From: Maridesulfovibrio hydrothermalis AM13 = DSM 14728
Lineage (GTDB): Bacteria; Desulfobacterota; Desulfovibrionia; Desulfovibrionales; Desulfovibrionaceae
Assembly: GCF_000331025.1 (NCBI RefSeq)
Contig: NC_020055.1
Location: 3,567,370 to 3,631,369, forward strand
Direction of reading: 5' to 3'
Length of the DNA: 64,000 bases
The notes below the pieces were generated by a model that saw only the letters and a program-made list of their open reading frames with translations, was not told where the DNA came from and did not search any database. The translations under genes were made by a program, and so were the position numbers. Shown here piece by piece: positions 1 through 8,248 of this stretch (positions are counted from its first letter, which is position 1; each line of letters begins with the position of its first letter).

Positions 1-1197
1 CATTCAAATATTTTGCAGGGCTTCAAGATTGACGACACAGGCAAGATAGGTACCACCTCGCAAAACATTATCCTGCCCATGAAGGAAGAAACGAACGCGG
101 CAGGCCAGACTGTTATGGTCGTAAAATCTGATCCTAAAGCTACGACTGAAGTCTCCATGCGGACCAACCTTGACTCCGGATCTATCGATAACAGCGAGTC
201 TGAAGATTCACCTTTCTTTGCCTTGCTTAAAAAGTGGGACGGAACGAGCGAAACACCCCTTGCAGCAGATGACTATGCATACAACTCATCTATCCAAATC
301 TACGACAAGAATGGCAACACTCATGACATGGTAGTCTACTTTGACAAGGTGGCAAAAGATGGAGACTCATCTGATAAAATGTACTGGGAATACATTGTCA
401 CAGTTCCTCCGGGAAGTGACGGTCGCGGCGGGACAGCAGCTACTTCGGCAGCAGGCTTACTCATGACCGGAACCCTCACCTTCTCTGGTGATGGAACTCT
501 TCTGAACCAGACAGCGTACACCCTGTCAAGTAACGCTACCGGCGATTCCAAAGATCTTAACAACTGGACTCTCTCCAGTATGGATAAGGACGGAGTTCCC
601 ACATTTGACACCACATTTATCGGCCCCGACGGAGCATCGAGCAGCCAGAGTGTATCACTTAATCTGGGTATTCAATCCGATTCCGCCTCATGGAACCAGC
701 AGGGCGGAACTGCAGCAGACATAGGAAGTAACGCCTCTTCACTCCCTGGAATGAAGGATGGAAGGATAAATGCGCTCAGCACTACGGACTATTACGGTTC
801 ATCTTCCACCATCAGCCAATCCCAGAACGGCTTTGGCGAAGGATATTTGCAAAATGTTGAATTCAACTCTGATGGAGTCCTGATAGGCAGATTCTCAAAC
901 GGGCTGAGCGAAGACCTGTACAAGGTCAACCTCTATAATTTTAAAAATGAATACGGGCTTAGACGCGAAGGCTCAAACTACTTCACTGCAACACAATCTT
1001 CTGGTGCTGCGATCGAAGGAGTCGCCCGCCAGAAAGGACTCGGTTCAGTGGTAGGCAGCAGTCTGGAAACATCAAACGTTGATCTTGCGCAGGAATTTGC
1101 CTCAATGATTCTGACCCAGAGAGGCTTTCAGGCAAACTCCAAGACGATCACAACAAGTGACCAGCTTCTCAACACGACTCTCGGCATCAAGAAATAG
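1..1197 (+). CDS. flgE: Flagellar hook protein FlgE, C-terminal part (5' end outside window)
   Basis: FlgE polymerises outside the cell into the curved hook joining the flagellar rod to the filament. The reading frame is open from base 1 (codons for HSNI precede the TTG at 13), so the gene starts upstream and only about 398 residues are seen. The middle is the variable, Ser/Thr/Gly/Asn-rich surface-exposed region. The end carries the conserved flagellar axial C-terminus: GFGEGYLQNVEF, then SNVDLAQEFASMILTQRGFQ, then a final segment containing TTSDQLLNTTLGI, which forms the helical D0 core. No other flagellar gene follows, and a terminator hairpin lies 28 bases after the stop, so this is probably the end of a flagellar transcript. 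Identification is firm; the N-terminal D0 part cannot be checked. Confidence 0.95.
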   Translation, partial: HSNILQGFKIDDTGKIGTTSQNIILPMKEETNAAGQTVMVVKSDPKATTEVSMRTNLDSGSIDNSESEDSPFFALLKKWDGTSETPLAADDYAYNSSIQIYDKNGNTHDMVVYFDKVAKDGDSSDKMYWEYIVTVPPGSDGRGGTAATSAAGLLMTGTLTFSGDGTLLNQTAYTLSSNATGDSKDLNNWTLSSMDKDGVPTFDTTFIGPDGASSSQSVSLNLGIQSDSASWNQQGGTAADIGSNASSLPGMKDGRINALSTTDYYGSSSTISQSQNGFGEGYLQNVEFNSDGVLIGRFSNGLSEDLYKVNLYNFKNEYGLRREGSNYFTATQSSGAAIEGVARQKGLGSVVGSSLETSNVDLAQEFASMILTQRGFQANSKTITTSDQLLNTTLGIKK

Positions 1198-1224
1198 AAA
1201 ATAAACATAATAGTTAAAACGAAA

Positions 1225-1254
1225 AGACCCCCTCCAGAAATCTGAAGGGGGTCT
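1225..1254 (+). terminator. Terminator after flgE
   Basis: A GC-rich hairpin (left arm GACCCCCTCCAGA, right arm TCTGAAGGGGGTC, one mismatch) follows the flgE stop. A stretch of A before it and a short T-run after it would allow use from both sides, serving flgE and the convergent ferritin-like gene. Confidence 0.8.
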
Positions 1255-1292
1255 CAATTTGGCTGCTTTAGGATCAAGTTTACTGCAATTAA

Positions 1293-1769
1293 CTAATCTC
1301 TAAGCTTCTGTGCCAGCAAGCGCAGGTGGCCACGCTCCTCGTCAATACATTCTTCCACAAACTTCTGCTCAGTTTCTGGAACCATCCTTTTAAGTTCCGT
1401 GAAAAGCAGAATTGTGTCCTTTTCAAAACGCATAGCAGCGCGTACAGCATCCTCAAAAGTAAAATCTTCTTCTTTAAAAGCTGCTGTGTAATCAAAGTTG
1501 AAAACATCATGCGAATCAACAAGTGCCATTACATACTGAGTGTACTCTTCGTAATCGCTTCCCGGAGGAATTTCGATATTACCGAGACGGTCGCGCATTC
1601 CTCTGAAAAAAAGTTCATGCTTGGACTCTTCCTCGGCGAAAAAATCGAAAAACTCCTTAGCTGCGGGATCTTTTGCTTCATCAGCTGCAAGCAGATAGAA
1701 AGCCTGTCCCTTCTGCTCAATACGCATTGCTAGTTCAACAACTTCATTAGCACTGAAAAAAGTTACCAT
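1293..1769 (-). CDS. Ferritin-like/rubrerythrin-type di-iron protein
   Basis: A 158-residue all-helical protein of the ferritin-like superfamily. Two di-iron ExxH ligand motifs are visible, ESKH near residue 48 and ERGH near residue 146, with further Glu residues at EQKGQAFY and FEKDT that would complete a carboxylate-bridged site. It lacks the C-terminal rubredoxin CxxC domain of classical rubrerythrin, so it is the short erythrin or ferritin-family form. Such proteins in anaerobes usually handle peroxide or iron; the exact role here is inferred. The start is fixed by GAGGAG about 6 bases before the ATG. It is monocistronic and convergent with flgE. Confidence 0.8.
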   Translation of the reverse strand: MVTFFSANEVVELAMRIEQKGQAFYLLAADEAKDPAAKEFFDFFAEEESKHELFFRGMRDRLGNIEIPPGSDYEEYTQYVMALVDSHDVFNFDYTAAFKEEDFTFEDAVRAAMRFEKDTILLFTELKRMVPETEQKFVEECIDEERGHLRLLAQKLRD

Positions 1770-2117
1770 TTCAACTCCTCGTGGATTAAAATCTATTTTT
1801 AGGGATCACATTTTGTCTATTTTTTTTGGAAAAAAACAGCCGAATCTCTGCAAACAGATGGTCATTGGCGGTAATATTAAACACCGCGGACAAAAGTGCA
1901 ACCTGAAACCGTTATATATTTGCAAAAGTTGTCTTTTACATTTTTTCAATTCAGGATATAAAAAGATAATGGATTTATTTCTAAAAAAAATGCAAAAGAC
2001 TACCAGCACTGCATAAAATATGGACTGCTTTTATAATTATCTGAAATATAAGCATAAAACTTGCAACAATAATTAAAGAATATATAATCTTTTCCAGAAA
2101 TAAAAAGGGGAATCGTT
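1770..2117. other. Divergent intergenic region, AT-rich
   Basis: A 348-base spacer between the ferritin-like gene and the fusion gene at 2118. Short open frames occur on both strands around 1806-2016 but have no ribosome site and read as AT-rich noise. The only element I can support is the promoter at 2061-2088. Confidence 0.6.
2061..2088 (+). promoter_or_regulatory. Sigma-70-type promoter for the Hpt/aminotransferase fusion gene
   Basis: TTGCAA at 2061-2066 and a perfect TATAAT at 2083-2088, separated by 16 bases, end 29 bases before the start codon. A GGGG ribosome site at 2107-2110 follows. Confidence 0.65.
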
Positions 2118-3698
2118 ATGACTGAAGAATTACTTGAACTTGAAGATGTAGCCCTGCAAGGTTTTGTCGAACAATCACTGGACAAACTTGATCAGATTGA
2201 AAACGAACTCATGAAGCTTGAACAAAGCAAAGTGACTTCTCCGGCTGCTGTCGCTCAGGTTTACGGCATACTTGTTTCTCTAAAGGAAAGTGCCGCCCTG
2301 ATTGAGCTGCGCAACATCAGCGCTGTCGCCGGAGCTATCGGCAACATATTCGACAGAGTTTTCAAAAATGAAATTAAACTGAGTTCAGACCTTCTTAATA
2401 TAATTATTGATTCTTTTGACAAACTTAATGAGATGGTCAGTAACGCCACCCTGAGTGATGATTACGACATCCGCATTGTCACCCTCCCTTTAGAAGAAAT
2501 TGCTAAAAACGGTGTTGTACAGCCAGTTGAAGAGGATGAAGAATCAACCGGTCAATCCGCTCCCGCCCCGGTTGAAGAAATTGCCGAAGAAATTCCTCAC
2601 GCAGCCGAAGAATCCGTTGAAGCTGAAATTGCTGCCCCCCAAAAGACAGTGAAGCAAAGTATTCCCGCAACCCGCTTTCGCCAGAAGTACGGTATCAAAA
2701 AAGAAATAGACATGGCCAGCAATGCCAACCCTCTCGGCGTTTCCAAAGCAGTTTCAAATACCATAATTAATATGGCCAACAACTGCTGCGCCTTTGAAGG
2801 AGACGCTGTTTCCAGTCTAAAATTCGGGTTGGCGCAACGTCACGACATTCCGGAAGATTCTATCATTATAGCAAACACTGCTGTAGAACTGCTTGATCTG
2901 GCTTTACGCCTTTCAGCCATTCCGGGCGTGGATCATATTTTAAGCTATGAATACGGTCTGCCGGAATACAGCAGCGTTGCCGCCCTTTGCGGAGTTGAAC
3001 TTCTGAGACTGCCCAGATCACGTAACTTTTCTCCCCCGCTTGACCAACTGGTAACCACTGCCAATGAAAACACAGCGGCAGTTATTATCACAAACCCCGA
3101 CATCCCCTCCGGTTACGGTCTTCCAGCTGAAGAACTGGCCACGATGGCCAACCTGCTGCCGGAAAGAACCCTGCTCATCCTTGATGAAAAATATGTTGAA
3201 TTTGCATGGCCGGAAGATGACTACTCCATGATCAATTTCCTAAACAAAGCCCCCAACCTTGTTATCCTGCGCAGTTTTTCATGGTCCTTCGGATTGCGCG
3301 GAGTAAGCTTAGGCTACGCTCTTACCAGCCCTGAGCGGGTCAATTTTTTTGAGGAATCGAGAATTTCCAATCAGGTCAGCCCCCTCAACCTCGGAGCGGG
3401 ACTTGCGGCTCTCAACCATAACGAATTTTACTATTCAACAATAGCTTTGATCATCAGAGGTAGAGAAAGAGTTCAAAAAGGACTTAGCGAACTTGGCTGC
3501 ACGGTTTACCCCAGTCAGGGAAATTTTATCATGTTCAGTGCTCCGATTCCGGCAATGGAGCTGCACGCAAAGTTATATGAATTCGGTTTCAAAGTCAGTT
3601 CCCTAGAGGAGTTCGGACTTAAAGATATGCTGAAAGTTTCTATCAGCAACAATTCTAACAACCGTATGTTTTTAGCGGCAATGCGAAATATTCTTTAA
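2118..3698 (+). CDS. Degenerate Hpt-like domain fused to a HisC-type aminotransferase fold lacking the PLP lysine
   Basis: 526 residues in three parts. Residues 1-110 are helical and resemble the Hpt domain of CheA, but where CheA has the phosphorylated His of AHTLKG this protein has ILVSLKE, with Val53 at the His position. Residues 130-190 form an acidic, Pro/Ala/Glu-rich linker. Residues 190-526 follow class I/II aminotransferases of the HisC/CobD type: ASNANPLG, TNPDIPSGYGLP, LLILDEKYVEF, and SFSWSFGLRGVSLGY. In that last motif active enzymes carry SKAFGLAGLRLGY, so the Schiff-base Lys is Trp389 (codon TGG at 3282-3284) and the phosphate-binding Arg is Ser397. The C-terminal carboxylate-binding Arg is Lys506. 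Asp356 and Tyr359 remain. I infer a non-enzymatic role such as scaffold or ligand sensor, possibly tied to chemotaxis or two-component signalling. It is not a frameshift artefact, because the frame is intact throughout. Confidence 0.75.
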   Translation: MTEELLELEDVALQGFVEQSLDKLDQIENELMKLEQSKVTSPAAVAQVYGILVSLKESAALIELRNISAVAGAIGNIFDRVFKNEIKLSSDLLNIIIDSFDKLNEMVSNATLSDDYDIRIVTLPLEEIAKNGVVQPVEEDEESTGQSAPAPVEEIAEEIPHAAEESVEAEIAAPQKTVKQSIPATRFRQKYGIKKEIDMASNANPLGVSKAVSNTIINMANNCCAFEGDAVSSLKFGLAQRHDIPEDSIIIANTAVELLDLALRLSAIPGVDHILSYEYGLPEYSSVAALCGVELLRLPRSRNFSPPLDQLVTTANENTAAVIITNPDIPSGYGLPAEELATMANLLPERTLLILDEKYVEFAWPEDDYSMINFLNKAPNLVILRSFSWSFGLRGVSLGYALTSPERVNFFEESRISNQVSPLNLGAGLAALNHNEFYYSTIALIIRGRERVQKGLSELGCTVYPSQGNFIMFSAPIPAMELHAKLYEFGFKVSSLEEFGLKDMLKVSISNNSNNRMFLAAMRNIL

Positions 3699-3714
3699 CC
3701 CTTGAGGCGACAAT

Positions 3715-4029
3715 ATGACTAAAACAATTTTTCTCATGATGCTTTTAGCCATGCTTGGAGGCTGCTCAGGTCATCCCACATCCATGCAGGATGTAACTTC
3801 CTACTGCCGGTCCCTGTCTACGGAGCCGGATTGCGATTCTCAAAGTTCAATTTGCGCGCAGTATTCTGAGATAACATTGCACCCATATAAATCAGCCGAA
3901 GAATGCCGGCAGGCTTGCGAAGAAGTGCGCCAGAATTCACTCCGCGCCACTGGCATGCTATCCTGCCAGCCTGTCTACCAGTCGGTTGAGGGTAAGTGTA
4001 ATGAATTTTGCAATTCAAATTACGAATAG
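3715..4029 (+). CDS. Small cysteine-rich lipoprotein of unknown function
   Basis: 104 residues. A hydrophobic signal peptide ends in a lipobox (LGGC, Cys17), so the mature protein should be lipid-anchored in the envelope. The mature part has eight further Cys residues, mostly spaced as likely disulfide pairs (YCRS, DCDS, ICAQ, ECRQAC, SCQP, KCNEFC). I do not recognise the family. It starts 16 bases after the upstream fusion gene, with CTTGAGG as a plausible ribosome site, so the two may be co-transcribed. Confidence 0.7.
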   Translation: MTKTIFLMMLLAMLGGCSGHPTSMQDVTSYCRSLSTEPDCDSQSSICAQYSEITLHPYKSAEECRQACEEVRQNSLRATGMLSCQPVYQSVEGKCNEFCNSNYE

Positions 4030-4095
4030 CAAGTATTCCGCGGTGCGGCTTGCAAGACTTGAAGCTCTGTCGTAATAGCAACTAAAAATATACTG

Positions 4096-4128
4096 GTAGT
4101 GCCCCACTTTTAATAGTGTGGGCACTAC
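4096..4128 (+). terminator. Stem-loop between lipoprotein and chemoreceptor genes
   Basis: GTAGTGCCCCAC pairs with GTGTGGGCACTAC across an 8-base loop, with one bulged base. The T-run after it is poor (TGCTGTTT), so it may be a weak terminator or a leader structure of the next gene. Confidence 0.5.
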
Positions 4129-4174
4129 TGCTGTTTAAGACCTGCTAACAAATTACAAAAAGGGATTTTCAACC

Positions 4175-6241
4175 ATGTTGAAACGGCTGACTGTTGGGCA
4201 AAAAATTTTCTGTAGTTTTCTGGTTGTTTTTCTCCTCTTCGTAATTGTAGGTACGGAGTCGCTCGTTGCCTTGAAAAAGTCATCTTCAGGCTTCACCGAC
4301 TATCGTAATCTTGCAAAAGATTCCAATTTACTTGGTGAAATTCAAGCTGAAATCCTGCAAGGGCGAACTTATGTAAAAGATTATATTATCACCGGAGATA
4401 ACAAATACCGGCAAAAGTATGTCGATAGCATGAACACCCTTCAGCCGCAGCTGAAACTGGCAGAAGAGACCATGATCTCTGACAACAGAAAAGCTTTGGT
4501 GATTGAAACCACAAAAATGCTGGCTGAATTCAACACCAGCTTTACCGCGGTAGCTAAAGCGCAAAAGAAAAGAGAGGTCCTCGCCAACGACTCCATGATT
4601 CCTGAAGGAAACCTTATGGAGCAGACTTTTGAACAGATTATAGATAATCTCGGCAAAACGGGCAAAAACGCCCCCGCCCTGTACTGGTGCGCCAAGGGTG
4701 TGCGTAATCTGGTTTTAGGCCGCCTTTACGCAGCTAAGTATCTTGAAATAAGCGACGACCTGCACGCCTTGAGGTCTCTTGCTGAAATGGAAAAACTCCA
4801 AAGTGCGATTAACCAGCTTTCAAATATTTTAAGTAAATCAGACCTTCAAAAGCTGGAACGAATCAGGCAGGCAAGTGAAGAATATGTAAAAGCCATGACC
4901 GACCTCGTGACTACCACCGAGTATCGTGACAGGCTCATTAATTCAGAGCTTGATGTCATGGGGCCTAAGATGGCCGACCTGATTGAAAAAGCCAAATCAT
5001 CCGTCATATCTGATCAAGAGAAACTCGGCCCGAACTTGCAGTCACGCAATGATAGAGCCATTTCAAATGTTTACATTATCAGTTTTTTTGCTTTTGCCAT
5101 CGGCATAGGTGCTGCGTTTGCTATCGGCCGAGATATAACCCGCCCCCTGCGTAAAGTGGTGGATGCTGCATACCGCATAGCTGAAGGCGACATGACCAAG
5201 ACCATTGACGGTTCAGACCGGAAGGATGAACTGGGGTCGCTGGCTATGGCATTTAATAAAATGACCAGCTCACTAAATGAAATGGCTAAAGCAATGGAAA
5301 GAGTAGCTGACTCAGACCTGACCGTCACCGTTGAGCCGAGATCTGAAAATGACACTATCGGCAAAGCACTGGCTGTCATGGTTGAAAATCTTAAAGGGGA
5401 TAACCTCAAGATTAACGAGGCAGTAAGAGCCTTGTCCTCATCGCTCAGCCAGATCTCGGCAGCCTCGGCTGAACTGACTGCCAGCGCAGCTGAAACAGCA
5501 AGCGCAGTGGCCGAGACAAATGCAACTGTTGAAGAAGTCAAACAGACCGCCCACCTGTCTAATGAAAAATCCAGACAAGTGGCTGATGTTGCCCGCAAAG
5601 CTGTTTCCACCTCCCAACAGGGAAAGAAAGCCGCAGAGGACGCAGCATCAGGCATGAAAAATATCCGCACCCAGATGGATACCATTGCCCAGTCCATAGT
5701 TAAACTTTCGGAGCAGTCGCAGCATATCGGCGACATTATATATGTAGTGAACGACATTGCCGATCAATCAAATATTCTGGCTGTCAACGCTTCTATCGAA
5801 GCATCCAAGGCAGGGGAGGAAGGCCGCGGTTTCACCGTTGTCGCACGCGAAATCAGAAACCTTTCGGACCAGTCCAAACATTCTGTATCACAGATACAGT
5901 CAATCCTTGCAGATATTCAGAAAGCCACAAGCTCGGCGGTCATGATCACAGAAGAAGGAGGTAAAGCCGTTGAAACAGGCGGAAACCTGTCCTCACAAAC
6001 CGGTGAAGCAATTCTTAATCTCAGCACCGTGGTCAATCAGTCAGCACAGTCCTCCGCGCAGATAGCTGCTTCCAGTCAGGAACAGCTTGCCGGACTTGAT
6101 CAGGTTGCGGTTGCACTCGGAAGCATCAAACAGGCTGGAGAACAGAACCTCGAAAGCTCCAGACAGCTTGAAGAAGCTGTCAGAGACCTTGACCTGCAAG
6201 CCCGTTCACTTAAAAATATGATGGACCGCTTCAAACTGTAA
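4175..6241 (+). CDS. Methyl-accepting chemotaxis protein with long helical periplasmic domain
   Basis: 688 residues. TM1 lies near 8-30, followed by a periplasmic helical domain of about 260 residues (to ~290) that resembles helical bimodular (HBM) ligand-binding domains, then TM2 near 293-317. HAMP follows at ~318-370 with a second HAMP-like stretch (DSDLTVTVEPRSENDTIG). The cytoplasmic coiled coil contains the hairpin tip around IADQSNILAVNASIEASKAG and GRGFTVVAREIRNLSDQS. The tip is a divergent form of the usual [20 protein letters not shown]. No C-terminal CheR-tethering pentapeptide is present. The protein would signal to CheA/CheW; its ligand is unknown. The start follows AAAAAGGGA. It is transcribed alone and closed by a strong terminator. 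Confidence 0.9.
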   Translation: MLKRLTVGQKIFCSFLVVFLLFVIVGTESLVALKKSSSGFTDYRNLAKDSNLLGEIQAEILQGRTYVKDYIITGDNKYRQKYVDSMNTLQPQLKLAEETMISDNRKALVIETTKMLAEFNTSFTAVAKAQKKREVLANDSMIPEGNLMEQTFEQIIDNLGKTGKNAPALYWCAKGVRNLVLGRLYAAKYLEISDDLHALRSLAEMEKLQSAINQLSNILSKSDLQKLERIRQASEEYVKAMTDLVTTTEYRDRLINSELDVMGPKMADLIEKAKSSVISDQEKLGPNLQSRNDRAISNVYIISFFAFAIGIGAAFAIGRDITRPLRKVVDAAYRIAEGDMTKTIDGSDRKDELGSLAMAFNKMTSSLNEMAKAMERVADSDLTVTVEPRSENDTIGKALAVMVENLKGDNLKINEAVRALSSSLSQISAASAELTASAAETASAVAETNATVEEVKQTAHLSNEKSRQVADVARKAVSTSQQGKKAAEDAASGMKNIRTQMDTIAQSIVKLSEQSQHIGDIIYVVNDIADQSNILAVNASIEASKAGEEGRGFTVVAREIRNLSDQSKHSVSQIQSILADIQKATSSAVMITEEGGKAVETGGNLSSQTGEAILNLSTVVNQSAQSSAQIAASSQEQLAGLDQVAVALGSIKQAGEQNLESSRQLEEAVRDLDLQARSLKNMMDRFKL

Positions 6242-6278
6242 AAACTTCATCCTGCTTTACGGCTTAAACAAAAACGCA

Positions 6279-6312
6279 AAGCCCCCGGCAATTCCCATAT
6301 AGCCGGGGGCTT
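6279..6312 (+). terminator. Terminator after the first chemoreceptor gene
   Basis: A perfect 11-bp stem, AAGCCCCCGGC with GCCGGGGGCTT, around a 12-base loop, 37 bases after the stop codon. Confidence 0.85.
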
Positions 6313-6870
6313 ACTTTCAGGCGCACCCCCTTACATTGAACGCCCATTCAGACCCACTTTCTTTCAAATATATAAAACACTAAACATTTCAACCAACTAC
6401 CCATCCTATAGCTCTTTCTCCTCTTCAAAAATATTGACATTTCACGGCCAAAAGCCCTTACACACCTTGACCTTACGCCAAAAATAAGTTTTCGCGCATT
6501 CTAAACCTTGAAATTTCCTGAACGCGAAAAAATCAAGCATATTTTACACTTTTTACAATTTTATACTGATCAACAGTCCAAGTCTCTTTTTCCAGACACA
6601 TCACCACTTCTCTAATACGACCATACGTACCCCTAACATACTGTTTTTATAACTCTTTAATCAGAACAGAACACAACCGCAGTTATTTCCAATACAATCG
6701 CCCGCATTTCGAATAAAACTAAATAAACACATAAGACACTAAAATCACAGAACATTCTATTTAAAATGACTTTTTTTGCAAAAATGTCTTTTGAAATTTG
6801 CCCTTTTACGATAATTTTCATCATTCAATGACGAATTCGGTATTTCTTACGAACATCTCAGGAGGAAAGA
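6313..6870. other. Long AT-rich leader region upstream of livK
   Basis: A gap of 558 bases without a credible gene. It has TTGACA at 6434-6439 with only a weak -10 (TTACAC) after it, and GATAAT at 6810-6815 without a well-spaced -35. The length suggests a regulated promoter or long 5' leader for the liv operon, but I see no named riboswitch or clear operator. Confidence 0.5.
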
Positions 6871-8052
6871 ATGAAGAAAGCAATTATCAGACCCCTCATG
6901 GTCCTCATGGTCATGGGCCTAGCACTTGTCGCGATGACTGGTTGCTCCAAAGAAGAAGAAAAAATCAAAATCGGTTTTAACATCCCCCTTACCGGTGATA
7001 TCCCTAAAGTAGGTGAAGCTTCCAAAAATGCTGCTCAGATGCTGCTTGCTGATATCAATGCTCAGGGTGGTCTTGAAGTCGGTGGAAAAAAGATTCCTCT
7101 TGAGTTCATCTATGAAGATAACGAATCCAAAGCTGAATCCGCCGTTAACGCCGCTCTCAAACTGATTGAGCAGGACGGCGTTGTAGCTCTTATCGGCCCC
7201 AACTCCTCCAAGCAGGCTGTTCCTGCCGGCGGAACCTGTAACGACAACCGTACGCCTATGGTATCTCCCTGGTCCACAAACCCTGATACCACCAAAAACC
7301 GCCCCTGGGTTTTCCGTGCAGCTTTCCTCGATCCTTTCCAAGGCCCTGTTGCTGTGAACTTTGCTACCAAACAGTTCAAAGCGACCACAGCTGCTGTTCT
7401 TTTTGATGTTTCCAATGACTACTCAAAAGGTCTTGCTGAAATCTTCAAAGAAGTATTTGAAAAGAAAAACGGTGCTGATTCTGTTGTAGCCTTTGTTTCT
7501 CACGGTACAAAAGATCAGGACTTCTCTGCACAGCTCACAAAAATCATCAACTCCAAGCCTGATTTCATCTTTGTTCCTGACAACTACAATCAGGTTGCCC
7601 TTATTGTCAGACAGGCTCGTGACCTTGGCTGGAAAGGCCCCTTCATGGGTTCTGACGCATGGGGTTCCGCTGAGCTGATGAAGCTTTGCGGTGATGACTG
7701 CAAGGGTCAGTTTTTCTCTACTCACTACGCCGCTGCCGGTGCTAAGGGTGCTACCAAAGAATTCATCGACCGTTACGAAGCAAAGTACGGCGAAACACCT
7801 GATGATGTTGCTGCTCTCACATGGGATGCAACACGCCTCGTTTTGCAGGCAATTCAGGATTCCGGCTCTTACAACTCTGATGTAAAAAAAGAGCGTAAAG
7901 CTATCCGCGATGCCCTGAGTTCCATTAAAGAATTTGCCGGAATCACCGGTTCCATGAAATTCGACAGTCAGGGTGATCCTATCAAATGCGCAGTTGTTGT
8001 ACGCATTGACGAAACAGGCAACTTTGTTTTCGCAGAGTCCATTTGCCCATAA
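6871..8052 (+). CDS. livK: Branched-chain amino acid ABC transporter, substrate-binding lipoprotein LivK-type
   Basis: 393 residues. A signal peptide with lipobox MTGC (Cys25) anchors the protein in the periplasm. The mature part is a Leu/Ile/Val-type binding protein: IKIGFNIPLTGDIP at the start, GPNSSKQAVPAG in the ligand cleft region, and a type I periplasmic fold through to the C-terminus. It delivers branched-chain or related amino acids to LivHM. The start has an excellent ribosome site (AGGAGG, 7 bases upstream). Codon choice looks optimised compared with neighbours, consistent with high expression. It heads the livKHMGF cluster and is separated from livH by a hairpin. True substrate specificity cannot be read from sequence. 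Confidence 0.92.
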   Translation: MKKAIIRPLMVLMVMGLALVAMTGCSKEEEKIKIGFNIPLTGDIPKVGEASKNAAQMLLADINAQGGLEVGGKKIPLEFIYEDNESKAESAVNAALKLIEQDGVVALIGPNSSKQAVPAGGTCNDNRTPMVSPWSTNPDTTKNRPWVFRAAFLDPFQGPVAVNFATKQFKATTAAVLFDVSNDYSKGLAEIFKEVFEKKNGADSVVAFVSHGTKDQDFSAQLTKIINSKPDFIFVPDNYNQVALIVRQARDLGWKGPFMGSDAWGSAELMKLCGDDCKGQFFSTHYAAAGAKGATKEFIDRYEAKYGETPDDVAALTWDATRLVLQAIQDSGSYNSDVKKERKAIRDALSSIKEFAGITGSMKFDSQGDPIKCAVVVRIDETGNFVFAESICP

Positions 8053-8070
8053 TTTATAAATAATATTTCA

Positions 8071-8099
8071 AACGGCGAAGCCTTTCCGGTTTCGCCGTT
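8071..8099 (+). terminator. Intercistronic hairpin between livK and livH
   Basis: AACGGCGAAGCC and GGTTTCGCCGTT form a 12-bp stem (one G-T pair) 19 bases after the livK stop, followed by a broken T-rich run. It probably acts as a leaky terminator giving more binding protein than membrane subunits. Confidence 0.7.
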
Positions 8100-8248
8100 T
8101 GATTGTTTTTCACTTTGCAGGATGGCCTACAGCCGGCTGCAAGGTTATTCTTAACAATTAATGCAGCCGTTCGGAATGGTTCTGAAAGGCTTCCAGTTTT
8201 CAATCAAACCCTGCGCCGGGTTTTAAATAAGTAGAGGAAAGACCTACA

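Noticed and set aside
1806-2016. Overlapping short frames on both strands in the AT-rich spacer
   Set aside because: Lys/Phe-rich products of low complexity and no ribosome site.
5071-5757. 228-codon minus-strand frame inside the first chemoreceptor
   Set aside because: It is a Ser/Ala-rich shadow of the coiled-coil coding strand.
6434-6463. TTGACA as a livK promoter
   Set aside because: The only -10 candidate 18 bases on (TTACAC) is poor, and it lies over 400 bases from livK; kept only as a note.
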